A stretch of 64,000 nt of DNA, from positions 373,275 through 437,274 of the forward strand of contig NZ_LMMV01000001.1 of the NCBI RefSeq assembly GCF_001422405.1, written 5' to 3'. The stretch is from Pseudorhodoferax sp. Leaf267. GTDB lineage: Bacteria; Pseudomonadota; Gammaproteobacteria; Burkholderiales; Burkholderiaceae_C. The notes beneath the pieces are model-generated. The model searched no databases. It was not told the DNA's origin and was given only the letters and a program-made list of their open reading frames with translations. Positions 32,382 through 45,200 of the stretch are shown here, in pieces. Each line of letters starts with the position of its first letter. The first letter of the stretch is position 1. The translations under genes were made by a program, and so were the position numbers.

Positions 32382-33155
32382 CTAGGCGGGCTCGGCCGTG
32401 GCAGCGGTGGGGGCGGTGGCGGTTGCGGCGGTTCCCACGAGCCGCTGGCTCAGGGCCTGGAAGTTGCGCATGGAATGCAGGTGCAGGTGCACCAGTTCGA
32501 GCTCGCCGCCGCGGGCCAGGGCCGCCAGGGCTGCGTCGTCCAGCGCATGCAGCCGGGTGCGGCTGATGGCGTGGAAGCCGCCCAGCGCCAGCTTCTCGCC
32601 CGAGCCCAGCGTGAACTCGGCCTGCATCGGCTCTAGCAGGTCCAGCGCCTTGAGCCGGGCCGCCAGCGCGCGCGTGCGGGTGAACTCCTGGCGGTAGTCC
32701 TGCAGGAAGCGCAGCACGCCGTCCACGTAGGGCGTGGGCTTGCCCTCGGCGTCGAACAGCGCCTGGCCGCGGCCCTGCCAGTTCAGGCCGGTGAAGGCTT
32801 CGTCCACGCACAGCGTGAAGGTCTGGCCCTCGTCGGAGGTGGAGAAGATGAACGGGTAGCGCCGGATGAAGGCCGGCACGTAGGGCACGCGCCAGGCGCC
32901 GGCCGCGTCCAGGTACAGGTTCTCGCCCGCGCGTGCGCCCAGCAGCACCAGCGGCACGACCTCGTCGGGCGTGCCGGTGTCGGCGAACACGATGGCGTAG
33001 TCCTCGCTGGCACGCGCGAATTCCGCGGCCATCACGGGCACCGAGTTGAGGTGGCGGCAAAAGCCGAAGCTCTCGGCGCCCTCCACGGCGCAGCTGCCGT
33101 GGCGCGCGGCCGAGACCGGCACGGCCGTTTCGTAGATCAGTTGCTGAACAGGCAT
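32382..33155 (-). CDS. SapC family protein
   Basis: The 257-residue protein has no signal peptide and contains the SapC pattern: VPVMAAEFARASEDYAIVF, VPLVLLGARAGENLYLDAAG, WRVPYVPAFIRRYPF and a TLCVDEAF segment. SapC was named in Caulobacter next to an S-layer protease gene, and family members recur beside large surface-protein secretion loci; the biochemical role is not known. It lies 45 nt downstream of the giant gene and 6 nt upstream of the GAF-HlyD gene. That suggests a cytoplasmic partner, possibly a chaperone or regulator, for surface-protein export. Confidence 0.88.
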   Translation of the reverse strand: MPVQQLIYETAVPVSAARHGSCAVEGAESFGFCRHLNSVPVMAAEFARASEDYAIVFADTGTPDEVVPLVLLGARAGENLYLDAAGAWRVPYVPAFIRRYPFIFSTSDEGQTFTLCVDEAFTGLNWQGRGQALFDAEGKPTPYVDGVLRFLQDYRQEFTRTRALAARLKALDLLEPMQAEFTLGSGEKLALGGFHAISRTRLHALDDAALAALARGGELELVHLHLHSMRNFQALSQRLVGTAATATAPTAATAEPA

Positions 33156-33200
33156 GGATGTCGCGATGCTCCGGTTGCAGGGTGGGCGATTGTGGTGCGG

Positions 33201-36200
33201 CTACAGGAAAAAGCCAGGGGGTGGCGTGGTGCTGGCGCGTGGCCCGCTGCCGGCGCCGGCCCCCTGGCCCGCGGCCGGCGGCAGCGGGTTCAGGAAGGCC
33301 TCGATCCAGTTCATGGCGGGCCTGGCCGCCGGCGCGGGCACGGGCAGCAGGTCCAGGTACTTGTTGCCCCAGTCGATGGCGTTGGCCGCCGAGATCCAGC
33401 ACGCGATGGCGGGCAGCAGGTGCGGCCGCGCCGGCGTCACCACCACCCATTCCATGCTGCCGAAGGTGATGCCCTGCGCCATGCCCAGCCCGGTGATGGT
33501 GTTGCTGCGCACGCGCGCCGCCGTGGGCACCGGGTTGCCCGAGTCGTCCACGTGCATCACGTCGAAGCCGCCGTCGCCCGTCACGGTGACGGGGCCGGCC
33601 AGCACATTGGCGCGCCCGCCCAGGCCCGGGGCCTTGCTGCCCAGGCTGATGAAGTCGTTGCCCAGGCCGCCGCTGACCACCAGCACTGCGCGCGAGGCCC
33701 GCACGTTCACGACATCGTTGCCGGCGTTGGCGCCGATGCGCAGCTCGCCCGCGTTGGCCGCCGTGAGCGTGATGCTGTCGTTGCCGGCGCCCGTGTCCAG
33801 CCAGGTCTGGCCGGCGTGCGTGCCGGTGATGGTGACCTTGTCGGCCCCCTGGCCCAGCTTGACGCTCACCACCTCCAGTGCGCCGTAGGCCACGCCCTGG
33901 GCCATGCCGAAGCCGGTGATGCTGCCCGCGCCCAGCGTGCCGGTATTGGCCGCCTGGTCGCCGGTGTCGTCCAGGAACAGCGTGTCCTTGCCCGCACCAC
34001 CGTCCAGCGTGATCTGGCCCGCCAGGTTGTTCAAGGTGCCGCCGGTGGGCGTGCCTGGGCCGATGGGCGTCGTGCCGCTGGCAAAGACGATGCCGCCGCC
34101 CGGCGTGGCCAGGTGGAAGCTGTCGTCGCCGGCACCGCCGTTGACCGTGATCGGCGCGCCCGAGGCCCGCAGCTGCACGGTGTCGTTGCCGGCACTGGCG
34201 CTGATCGTCAGCACGCCTGCGTTGGCGGCCGTCACCGTCACGGTGTCGTTGCCCGCGCCGCTGTCCAGCGCGGTCTGGCCGGCGTGCGTTCCGCTGATGG
34301 TGACCATGTCGGCGCCGCTGCCCAGCTTCAGGCTCACGCTTTCCAGCGAGCCGAAGGTCAGGCCCTGCGCCATGCCGAAGCCGGTGATGCTGCTGGCCGT
34401 CAGCGTGCCGGTGTTGGCGGCCGTGTCGCCCGCGTCGTCCAGCAGCAGGCTGTCGCTGCCCGCATCGCCCTCGACCGTGACCCTGCCCGCGATGCCGTTC
34501 AGCGTGCCGAGCCCGGAGGCCAGCGGCGCGAACAGCTGGACCAGGTCGTCGCCCGCGCCCGCGCTGACCGTGAGCGCGCCCGTGGTGGCGCGCACCTGGA
34601 TGGTGTCGGCATCGGCGCCGGTGGCCACCCCCAGCGCGCCCTCCGTGCCGGCGATGGCGACCTGGTCGGCGCCGCCCGCGGTCTCCACCTGGGTCAGCCC
34701 GGCGTGCGTGCCGTTCACCGCGAGCAGGTCGGCCCCGGCGCCGAGCTGCAGGCGCAGCGTCTCCACGCTGGCGTAGGCCAGGGGAGAGGCCAGGCCGAAG
34801 CCGCTGAGGCCGGTGGCCGTGAGCGTGCCGCTGCGCGCGGCCGTGTCGCCGCTGTTGTCCAGCACCAGCGCGTCGCTGCCTTCGTCGCCGCTGGCGCTGA
34901 CCGGCCCGCGCAGCGCGGCCAGTTGGCCGTTGCCCGGCGTCGCGTCCGTGCTGCCCAGGCGCAGCGTGTCGTCGCCCTGGCCGCCGCGCAGCGTCACGGC
35001 GCCGCCCGCGGCGCCCACGGCCAGCAGGTCGTTGCCGGCCTCGCCTTCCAGCGCCAGGGCGCCGCTGGTGCCCAGCACGGTCACGCGGTCGTCGCCGGCA
35101 CCGGCCTTGACGGTGGTGCTGCCGGCATGCGTGCCTTCCACGCGCACCGTGTCGGCACCACCCAGCGTGTTCAGGGCCAGCGCCTCGAAGCCGGCATAGG
35201 CCGCCACGTCGAGCGCGCCCAGCGCCAGGCTGCCTGCGCGCAGCACCGCGGTGTCGTCGGCCTCGCCCAGGTCCACGCGCAGGCTGTCGCTGCCGGCGCC
35301 GCCGTCCACCCGCAGCGTGCGCACGCCGGTGCTCGGTGCATCGATGGCGATGCTTTCGCCGCGCGCGCCGCCACGCAGGTCCAGGGTGTCCACGCCCGTG
35401 TAGCGCAGCGTCTGCTGGCCGCCCACGGTGCCCACGGTGGCGTTCTGCACGCTGCCGAGCAGGCCGCCCGTGTCGCTGGCGGTGACCAGCAGCGCGTCCT
35501 GCTGGCCGCCGGCTGCCAGGTCCATGGTAAGCGCGCGGCTGCCGAAGCCTTGCACCGTCACGCTGTCGTTGCCCGCGCCCGTGTCCAGCCGCAGCACGGT
35601 GGCGGCCACGCCGCCGTCCGTCAGCGTCACGCTGTCGTCGCCGCCGCCCGTGGCGACCCGCAGCTCGCCGATGCCGCCCATGGCCGCGACGGGGCTGAAC
35701 GCGCCGCGCTGCAGGCCGGTGGCGCTGAGCGTGACGATGTCGTCGGCACCGTCCAGCGTCCACGACAGGGTGTTGGCGCCCGCGCCGCCCTGGACCGAGC
35801 CCGTGACCTGGTCGTTGCCGTCGAACACGAATGCGTCGTTCTGGTTGCCGCCCACCAGGTGCTCGACGCCGCTGAACTGCAGCGTGCCGTCGATGTCGCC
35901 CGCGTCGATGCCGGCCAGGGTCCAGACATGCTGCGCGTTGGACGCGGCCAGCGTGTCGCTGGCCGCGCTGCCCTGCAGGCTGGCGACACCGGCGAACTGG
36001 CCCAGCACGCCGGCCACGGTGCCGCTGCCGGCGGCCGTCATCGTCACGGCGGCGCCGGCCGTCCTGCCGCCCAGGTCCAGCAGAGCCTGGCCGCTGCCCG
36101 TGGCCGTGCCGGCCAGGCGCGCCGCGTCGTTCGCGAAGCCGAAGCGCTGGCCCGCGCCCGTGGCGGTGGCGTTCTCGATGCCGTCGAAGGCGGTGAGGGC

Positions 36201-39200
36201 CGGCACGCCGTCTGCCGCGCCGACGGTGCCCGCGCCTGCGCCGTCGAAGGTCCACACCGCGCCGCCGGTGAGGCTGTCGTTGCCGCCGTCGCCGTGGATG
36301 TTCACGCCCGTGATCCACTCCGGCAGGTCGCTCAGCGTGAAGCTGTCGTTGCCCTCGCCGCCGTGGAACGTGAGTTCGGTCGTGCCCGTGAGGTCGAAGC
36401 TTTCGGCAAGGCCGGTGTCGCCGTAGCGGATGGACAGCACGGCGCCGTCCACCGTCACGCTGTCGTTGCCGGCCGAGAGCTGCCAGGTGCGGTGCGGGTC
36501 GCGTGCGATCGGTGTCGCGATGACGGACTCGATGCCGTCGTACACCACGCCCTGCGCCATGCCCAGGCCGGTGACGGTGGTGGCCGTCACGGTGCCCGGG
36601 CGCGGCTCGGCACTGCCGGTGTCGTCCACGCGCAGCGTGTCGCGGTCGGCACCGCCGTGCACGGTCACCAGGCCGGCGATGCCGCTGGCCAGGCTGCCCG
36701 ACAGGGCCGGTGCCAGGCTGCCGAGCTGGATGCTGTCGTTGCCCGCGCCGCCGTCGATGACCAGGTCGGCCTGCGAGGCACGCACGCGGATGGCGTCGTT
36801 GCCGGCGCCGCCTGCGATCATGAGCGCGCCGGCATTGGCGGCCAGCAGCGTCACGGTGTCGTTGCCGCCGCCGCCGTCCACGCTGGTCAGGTCGGCGCTG
36901 GTGCCGGCGATGTCCACGGAGTCGGCCGCGCTGCCCAGCTTCAAGGTGAGGGCTTCCAGCGTGCCGTACTGCACGACGCCCTGCGCCATGCCGAAGCCGG
37001 TGATGGCGGTGGCGCCCACGGTGCCGCTGGCGGCTGCCGTGCTGGCCGTGTTGTCGAGCACGAGCGCGTCTTCGTCCGCGTCGCCCTGCACGCGGACCGG
37101 GCCAGCCACCAGGGCCAGCGTGCCGCCGCCCAGCGTGACGAGGTCGCGGCCTTCGCCGCCGCCCAGCGTCACGGCGCCAGTATTGGCCTGCAGCGTCAGC
37201 GTGTCCGCGCCGGCCTCGCCCTGCACGTCGAGCGCGCCGGTGGTGGCCAGCACGCGCACCGCGTCGGCGCCGCCGCCGGCCAGCACGCGTGTGCTGCCGG
37301 CGTGGGTGGACGCGATGGCAAGCACATCGTCGCCATCGCCCAGTTGCACGGTGAGCAGTTCCACCGCGGTGTAGGCCAGGCCCGCACCCAGGCCCAGGCC
37401 GGACAGGCTGGCCGCGCCCAGGCTGCCCGAGCGCGCCGTGGCCGCGCTGTCGCCGGCCAGGATCTGCACGGCGTCGCTGCCGGCCTCGCCGGCCAGCGTC
37501 ACCGGCCCCGTGATGCCGGCCAGCCCGGCGTCGGCGCTGCCGAGCGTGAACGCGTCGTCGCCGTCGCCCCCCAGCAGGCCCAGCACGGCGCTGCTGGCCG
37601 CCACCTGCAGTGTGTCGTGGTCCGCACCGGTGGCGATGTCCAGCCTGCCGCTGGCCCCTTGCACCCGCACCGTGTCGTTGCCGGCGCCGGTGTCGATGGA
37701 CGTGCTGCCGGCTTGCGTGCCGCGCACCGTCACCGTGTCGGCGCCGGCCGCGGTGCGCAGGTCGAGCCGGGCGAACCCGGCAAGGGCCAGGTCCAGCCCG
37801 TCGGCCGTCAGCACGGCGGCATCCAGCGTGACCTGGTTGTCGGCCGCGCCCAGGTCGACGGCCAGGCTGTTGCTGCCCGCGCCACCGTCGGCGCGCAGGT
37901 GCTGCACGCCCAGCGTGGGCAGGTCGACCGTGATGCTTTCGTCGCGCGCGCCGCCGCGCAGCTCCAGCGTGTCCACGCCGGCATAGGCCACCTGGCCCAG
38001 CCCGTCCGCCGTGCGCACGGTCGCGTTCGCCGCGCCGGCCAGCAGGCTGCCGGTGTCGCCGGCCACCACGACCAGCCGGTCGCGCTGCCCGCCGGTGGCC
38101 AGCGTCATGCCCAGGGCGCGGGTGCCGAAGTTCTGCACCGTGACCGTGTCGTCGCCGGTGCCCGTGTCCAGCACCAGCAGTGCCGTGGCCACGCCGCCGT
38201 CGGCCACGGTGACGCTGTCGTCGCCGCCGCCCGTGGCGACGCGCAGCTCGCCGATGCCGCCGAAGCTGGCGACCGGCCGCAGGCTGCCGCTTTGCAGGCC
38301 GGTGGCCGTGAGCGTGACGGCATCGGCCGCGTCGCCCAGCGTCCAGCCCAGCACGTTGCTGCCCGCGCCGCCCTGCACCGAGCCCGTGACCTGGCCGGCG
38401 CCGCTGATGGCGAAGGTGTCGGCCTGGTTGCCGCCGACCAGGTTCTCGAAGCCGGCAAAGGCCAGCGTGCCGTCCAGGGTGCCCGCGTTGACGCCGGTGA
38501 TGGCCCAGGCATGGGCGGCATTGGCCGCGCCCAGGGTGTCGGCAGCGGCCGAGCCCACCACGCTGCCGACGCCGGCGAAAGCGCCGACCACGCCGGCCAC
38601 CGTGCCCGCGTTGGCACCGCCGAGGTTCACCGCCACGGCCGCGCCGCGCGCGCTGAAGTCCAGCGCCGCGGCCGTGCCGCTTGCCGTGCCCGCCAGCGAC
38701 GCCGTGGCGTTCAGGAAGCGGAACTGCTGGCCCGCGCCGCTGGCCGTGGCGTTCTCGATGCCGTCGAAGTTCACGAGGTCGGTCACGCCGTCGGCCGCGC
38801 TCACCGTGCCGGCGCCAGCCGCGTTGAAACGCCACAGCGCCCCGCCGGCGATGGTGTCGGTGCCGCCCTCGCCGTGCACGACCAGCGAGGTGATCCAGTC
38901 GGGCAGGTCGGCCAGGTTGAAGCTGTCGTTCCCCGCGCCGCCGTTGAAGGTGAGCTGCGTGTAGTTGCGCAGGTCGATGTTCTGCAACGCGCCGCCGTTG
39001 ATGCGGATGCCGAGCGTGCTGCCGGCGATGGTCACCGTGTCGTTGCCCGCGCCCAGGTTCCACACGCCGACCGGGTTGGCCACCGTGGGCGCGGCGAAGT
39101 TCTCGATGGTGGCGTCGTAGTCCACGGGCTTGCTGCCCACGTCGAAATGCCAGGCCGTGCCAGGCGAGCCCGCGGGCACTTCGAGCGTGTCCAGGTTCTG

Positions 39201-42200
39201 CGGGGCGGGCAGGCCGCCGCTGTCGTGCACCAGCACGCGGGTGGCGCTGCTGCCGGCCAGCACGCGGTAGATGTCGCCATCGGCGCCGCCGTCCAGCAGC
39301 ACGCGCTGCGCGCCGCTGTCGTACACGGTGAGCTGGTCGGCACCGGCCAGGCTGGCGACGGACAGCACCTCCATGCCGGCGTAGTTCAGCACGCTGGTGC
39401 CGAGCTGCACCACGTTGTTGTTGACGCCGAAGACATCCGCCCCGGCCGTCCCGTTCACGGTGAGCTGGTCCAGCGCACCGCCGGCGTCCGCCAGGCGCAC
39501 CGCGTCGAACGCGGCGGCCTCGATCTCGAAGCTGTCCGAGCCGGCGCCGCCGTCCAGCACGGCCTGGCCCGTCCAGCGCTCCACGCGGATGCGGTTCACG
39601 CCCGCACCGCCCGTGATCTGCGCCTGCGCGATGCCGGCCAATTGCACCAGCTCGCCGTTGCCGGCCGTGAGCCGCGCGGTGTCCAGCGTCCAGTCGGTGT
39701 CGAAGCTGGCGGCCACGCTGTTGCTGCCCGCGCCGCCATCGATCAGGAAGCGGCCCTGCACCTGCGTGTAGGTCGGCGGCGTGCCCGGCCCGGGCACGAA
39801 GCTGCCCACTGCCGTGGGCGTGAGCTGGTCGCTGCGCAGCGTGACGGCGTCGTTGCCCGCGCCCAGCGTGAAGGTGAGGTTGCGCAGGCCGTAGGCATTG
39901 ATGCCGGCCGCCGCGACCGTGATCGTGTCGTCGCGCGCGCCGGTGTTGACGGCCACGCTGGCGATGTCGAAGAAGCGCAGGTCGGCGATGGCCCGGCCGC
40001 CCACGGTGCCGCTCAGCGTGTTGGCCTTGGCGCCTGCGATGAGCTGGGTCTGGTCCTCGATCACGGTGACCGTGGTCGGGGCCGACACCGAGCGCACGAA
40101 GGCCGTGCCCGTGCCGGCCGTGTCGATGGCCACGCCCGGCCGGCCCAGGAGCTGCGGCGCGCCGATCAGCGCGTTCTGGCCCGAGACGGCCACCGCGTAG
40201 CCCACCATGTCGCCCGCCTGGCTGTCGCTCGGCGTGAGCTGGCTGGCCGGGTTGGGCTGCGTCTCCAGCACCCAGCCGATGCCGGCCAGGCGCAGGCTGT
40301 AGGCCGCGCCGCGGTTGGCGTCGCGGCCCGACGCGCCCGCCACCAGCAGGCCGTGGTCCAGCGCCACGGCCGAGCCGAACTGGTCGCCCGCCACGGCGCC
40401 GGGTAGCGTGACGGTGCGCTGGTTCTGCCAGGCCGCGCCGCTGCGCTCCCAGCTGTGGACGGCGCCGCGGTTGCCGCTCGCGCCCGGCGTGCCGACCACG
40501 GCCACGCCGTTGCTGGTGTCCACCGATGCGCCGAAGCGGTCGCCGGCCGCGCCGGTGACGCCGGCCGTCAGCGTCTGCTGCAGCGTCCAGCTGCTGCCGA
40601 CCAGGCCGTAGCTGCCGACCGCGCCGCGGCTGGCGTTGGCCGTGGGCGCGCCCACGAGGATGACGCCCTGGTCCATCGCCACCGCGCTGCCGAAGCCGCC
40701 GGCCAGCGTGCCGCTGCCCGTGAGCGTCTGGCCCGCTGCCCAGGCCTGGCCGTTGAAGCTGTAGACCACGGCCTGGTTGATGCCGGCCGCGCCGGCCACG
40801 GCCAGGGGGCCGAAGACGTCCACCGCCGTGCCCAGGCGCGCACCGGCCGCGCCCGTGGCCGTGCTGCGCAGCGACCAGTCGCTGCCCAGGCGTTGGTAGA
40901 AGTAGACCGCGCCGGCACCGGCGCCCTTGTTCGCCGCGCCGACCACCAGGCTGTTGCCCGAGACCGCCACCGCGCCACCGAACTGGTCGTTCTGCACGCC
41001 GTCGCCGGCCTGGAGCACGGTGGCGTCGGACCACTGGCCGTTGCCCAGCGCGGTGTAGACGAAGACCGCGCCGCGGCCGTCGTAGTCACGCGCGCCGACC
41101 ACGGCGGTGTTGCCGTCGATGGCCACGGCCGCGCCGGCCTTGGCCGTGACCACGGCAGCAGGCGTGAGCTCGGCGCCCACCGCCGTCCATGCCGCGCCGC
41201 GCTGGCGGAAGTTGTACAGCGCGTTGCCGATGGCGTCGGTGTTGGCCGTGCCCGCGACGTAGAAGCCCTCGCTCACGACCTGCGCGCCGGCGCCGAAGCC
41301 CAGCGTGGCGCGCGTGTCCACGGCCATGGTGCGCGTGGCCGTGTCGTAGCGGTAGCCCGTGAGGTTCAGGCCCAGGTAGCTGCCCGTTGCGCTGTAGACG
41401 GCCATGCTGCCCGCGCCTGCGGGCTGGCCGACCAGCAGCCGGTTGCCGGCCAGGTCCAGCACTTCGTTGCCGCCGTTGAACGCGGTGCCGCCGGTGGGGT
41501 TGGCCAGGTTCACGCCGGCATTCCAGGTGGTCGCGCTGGCACGGGTGTAGGAGGTGAGCGTGCCGTTGGCGCCGCCGATGGCGAACAGGTTGCCGGCGGT
41601 GCTGACCAGCTCCGCGCCCTGGCCCACGGGCACGGCAATGATCTGGCTCGCGCGCAGCGGGTTGTCGGTCATGCCGCCCACGGTGGCAGACCAGGCGGCC
41701 GTCTCCGCGGCGCTGAGGTCGTAGGAGACGATGCGCGACTTGCTGTCCGCATTGCCGGGTGCGCCCAGCACCACCTTGTCGCCCACGATGTCCACCGCCG
41801 TGCCCCACTGGGCGCCGGCCAGCCTGGTGAAGGTCGCCTGCTCGATCCTGGTGCCGGGGATCGGCCGCGTGCTCGCCACGTAGACGCGGTCGAAATCGGT
41901 GTTGCCGCGCTCGTCGCCGGGGATGGTGACGTTGATGGCCGTGTCCGTGTCGTTGGCGTAGATCAGCGCGCCGACCCACTCGAAGTCCTCGGTGTCCGAC
42001 AGCATGACCACGGTGCGCGGGGCGATCCGGATCGACGTGATGTTCTTGTCCGTCACGTTGGTGTCGAAATCGATCTGCATCTGGTTCGTGTAGGTGCGCC
42101 GATTGCCGTTGTCGTTGATCTCCACCCAGAACGGGCCGACGTCGGTGCCGACGAACACCTTCTCCACGTCATTGCGGAAGGTGCTGCGCAGCGTGTAGTT

Positions 42201-45200
42201 GGCCGTGCCCGTGGCGACGCTGGTCGACGTGCGGCTGCGCACCGTGTCCTGGTCGCGGGCCGATGCGGTGAAGCCGGACACCAGCGTGCCCGAACCGTTG
42301 TTGTAGATGAAGCCGCTGCCGACCGTGGTCTCGCCGTCGTCCGGGCCCGGCACGTCGGCGAACGCCATCACCACATGCGCGCCGATGGTGCCGGTGGTGC
42401 CGAAGGTGATGTCGGTGAAGGTGCTGTAGACGCCCTTGTAGGCGCCGGCAGCGCTCTGGTCGGCGTTGAGCGTGTGGGCCGTGAAGGGCCCGCCGGTGGT
42501 GGTGACGGTGCTGGGCAGCACGATGTTGCGCACGTAGGACGTGACCAGCGGCAGTGCCGCATCGTCGGGCATCAGCAGCTTGTCCGGGTCCCAGAACGCG
42601 CCACCGAAGACATAGGTGAAGGCGCCGCCGGTCTGGCCCAGCGGCAGCGCGTAGGCCGGGTCGGCCTGGCCGGCCGACTTGTAGTTGGCCGTGGCCCCGG
42701 GCATGCCGATCACCACGCGGTTGCCCGAGATGGCCACCGCCTCGCCCCAGCGGATGCCCGTGGCGCCTGGTGCCAGGGTCTGGAAGAAGGTCCAGGTCTC
42801 GCCCCCGGCATCGCGCCGGTACATGTAGACGCGGTCGCTCTGCGGGGCGCCGACCACCATCCAGTTGCCATCGACATCGACGTCGGCACCGAAGCCGTTG
42901 CCCGTCTCGCCAGGCGGCGGCGTGATGGTCTGCGCCAGCCGCCAGTACAGGCCCTCGTTGATGTAGACGTGGATGCTGCGGTCCGCGGCGTCGCCCACGA
43001 ACAGGCTGCGCGAGGCGGCGTCGTAGTGCGTCGCCGCACCGTAGCGCGAGGCCGTGGCCGTCGCGTTGGCCGGGTCGGCCAGCGTCTCGGCCCACAGCGA
43101 CGCATTGGTCGCCGCCGGCAGGGCGCCGCTGGTGGCGAAGGTGCGCACACCGCCCACGTCGGGCCGCAGCAGCGTGCTGCCGGCCACGTCGTTGCGCCCC
43201 GGCATGCCCACCACCAGCCGGCCGCCCGCGACGGCCACGCTGGTGCCGAAGCGGTCGGCCATGTTGTAGGGTGCCACGACATCGGTCGATGCGCCGGCCG
43301 GCGCCACGGCGCCCAGGCGCCCGTCGCCGGTGGCGCCGGTGCTGCGCACCCAGCTCGCGCCGTTGCCGCTGCCCTGGTCGGGCAGCTGCATGAAGACATA
43401 GGCGGCACCCACGTCCAGCGCCGTGCCCTGGTCGTAGCCGGGCGTGCCCACGGCCACGTAGTTGCCCGACAGCGACACGCTGTCGCCGAAGCGGTCGCCC
43501 GCGCGGCCGTTGTTCGCGGCCTCGGCTTCGGGCAGGCCGGCGTCGGCCGTGAGGCGCGCCACGCGCGTCCAGGTGCCACCGGCGTTCTGGAACACGAAGA
43601 CGCGGCCCTGGTCGTTGCGGTTGTCGGCCACGCCGTCCCACAGTGGCGCGCCCACCACCACGCGGCTCGCGTCCATGTCGATGGCATGGCCGAAGGCTTC
43701 GTTGGCGTCGGGGTTGGAGGGCGTGAGCTGCGCGCTCTGCGACCACGTGGCCCCCGTGCGCGTGTACAGCACCACGTTGCCGCCACTGGCGCTCTGCGGC
43801 GTGCCCACGGCCAGCTGGTTGCCGAAGATGCTGACCGCGAAGCCGAAGTTCGCGTCTGCCGTGCCGCCGATGGCGATGCGCTGCTGCTGCGTCCACACCG
43901 CCGCGCCGGTGCCGGCCGCGATGCTGCGCGTGAAGACATAGGCCGCCTCCTGCGCCCCCGTGCCGCCGGCCGCGCCCACGACGATGCTGTCGCCGCTCAC
44001 GTCCACGCTCTGGCCGAAGGTCTTGCCGGCGGCCCCGTCCAGGGCCAGCAGGCGCGCCTGCAAGGCCCAGGCCGTGCCGGTGCGTGCGAACACGTAGGCC
44101 GCGCCGGCATTGGCACCGCCCGTGTCGTCCAGCGCGGCGCCGACGACCAGCGTGTTGCCGTCGATCGCCAGCGACGCACCGAATCCCTGGCCGCCGCCGT
44201 TTTGCAGGTCGGGCGCGTAGAGCTTGGCCTGCTCGACCCAGGCGCTGCCGCTCCAGCCGTAGACGAAGACCACGCCGTTCTGCGCGTTGCCATCCAGCTC
44301 GCCGCCCACCGCCATGGTGTTGCCGTCGGCGCTCAGGGCCACCACCTTGCCGGTGTGGCGCGTGTCGGCCGCCACCGGCTGCGCCAGGCTGGTGTCGCGC
44401 GACCAGCTCACGACGCCGTCCACGGTCAGCGTGTGCAGCACGAGGTTGGTCAGGTTCAGGTCGGCCACGTTCACGCTGTCGACCAGCAGGTCGGCGGCGG
44501 CGTCCGTCGGCGTGTTCACGTTGAAGCTGGCCAGGCCATGCACGACGAGCGGCTCCACGCCCGAGAACGCGATGCGGTTGCCGCCCACCAGCACCTCGCC
44601 GGCGCGCGCATCGATGCCGCTGGGCGTGAAGCTGCCGCTGGCCCGGCCGTCGCCGGCCACGCGCAGCGTGTCGCCCAGGCTGCCCTGGTTGCCGCCGTTG
44701 AAGGCCAGGTTGGCCGTGCCGTTGGGCACGCCGGGTTCGAAGTCGGCGAAGAACAGGTCGTCGCCGTCCTCGCCGTTCAGCGTGGCCGTGAAGCCGCGGT
44801 TGTCGAAGCCGTTGGCGATGTTGAAGGTGTCCTTGCCGGCGCCGCCGTAGACGGTGGTGCCGAAGCCGTAGACGCTGCTTTGCAGCTGCACCACGTCGTT
44901 GCCGGTGCCCAGCGACACGGCCAGGTTCTCCACGCCCGTGCTGCCGACGTTCAGCGGATCGATCACGCCGTTGCGGCTCAGCACGACCTGGCCCGCGGCC
45001 GTGACCACGAGGTTGGTGTTCGCCGTGGTGGCGGTGTCCAGGTACTGCACGCGGTCGGCGCCGTCCTGCCCGTTCACGGTGACCGGGATGCCGCGCGGGC
45101 CGTCGGCCGTGTGCGTGCTGCTGGGATCGATCAGGAAGCTCGACAGCGAGAAGCCGCCCGTGGCCACGGGCGCGCCGATGTTCACGGTGTCGTTGCCCGC

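Noticed and set aside
31588-41034. A minus-strand frame of 3,148 codons in another phase, overlapping the giant gene, sapC and the GAF-HlyD gene.
   Set aside because: It crosses three real genes out of phase, and the translation is low-complexity Arg/Gly/Pro sequence. Shadow frame.
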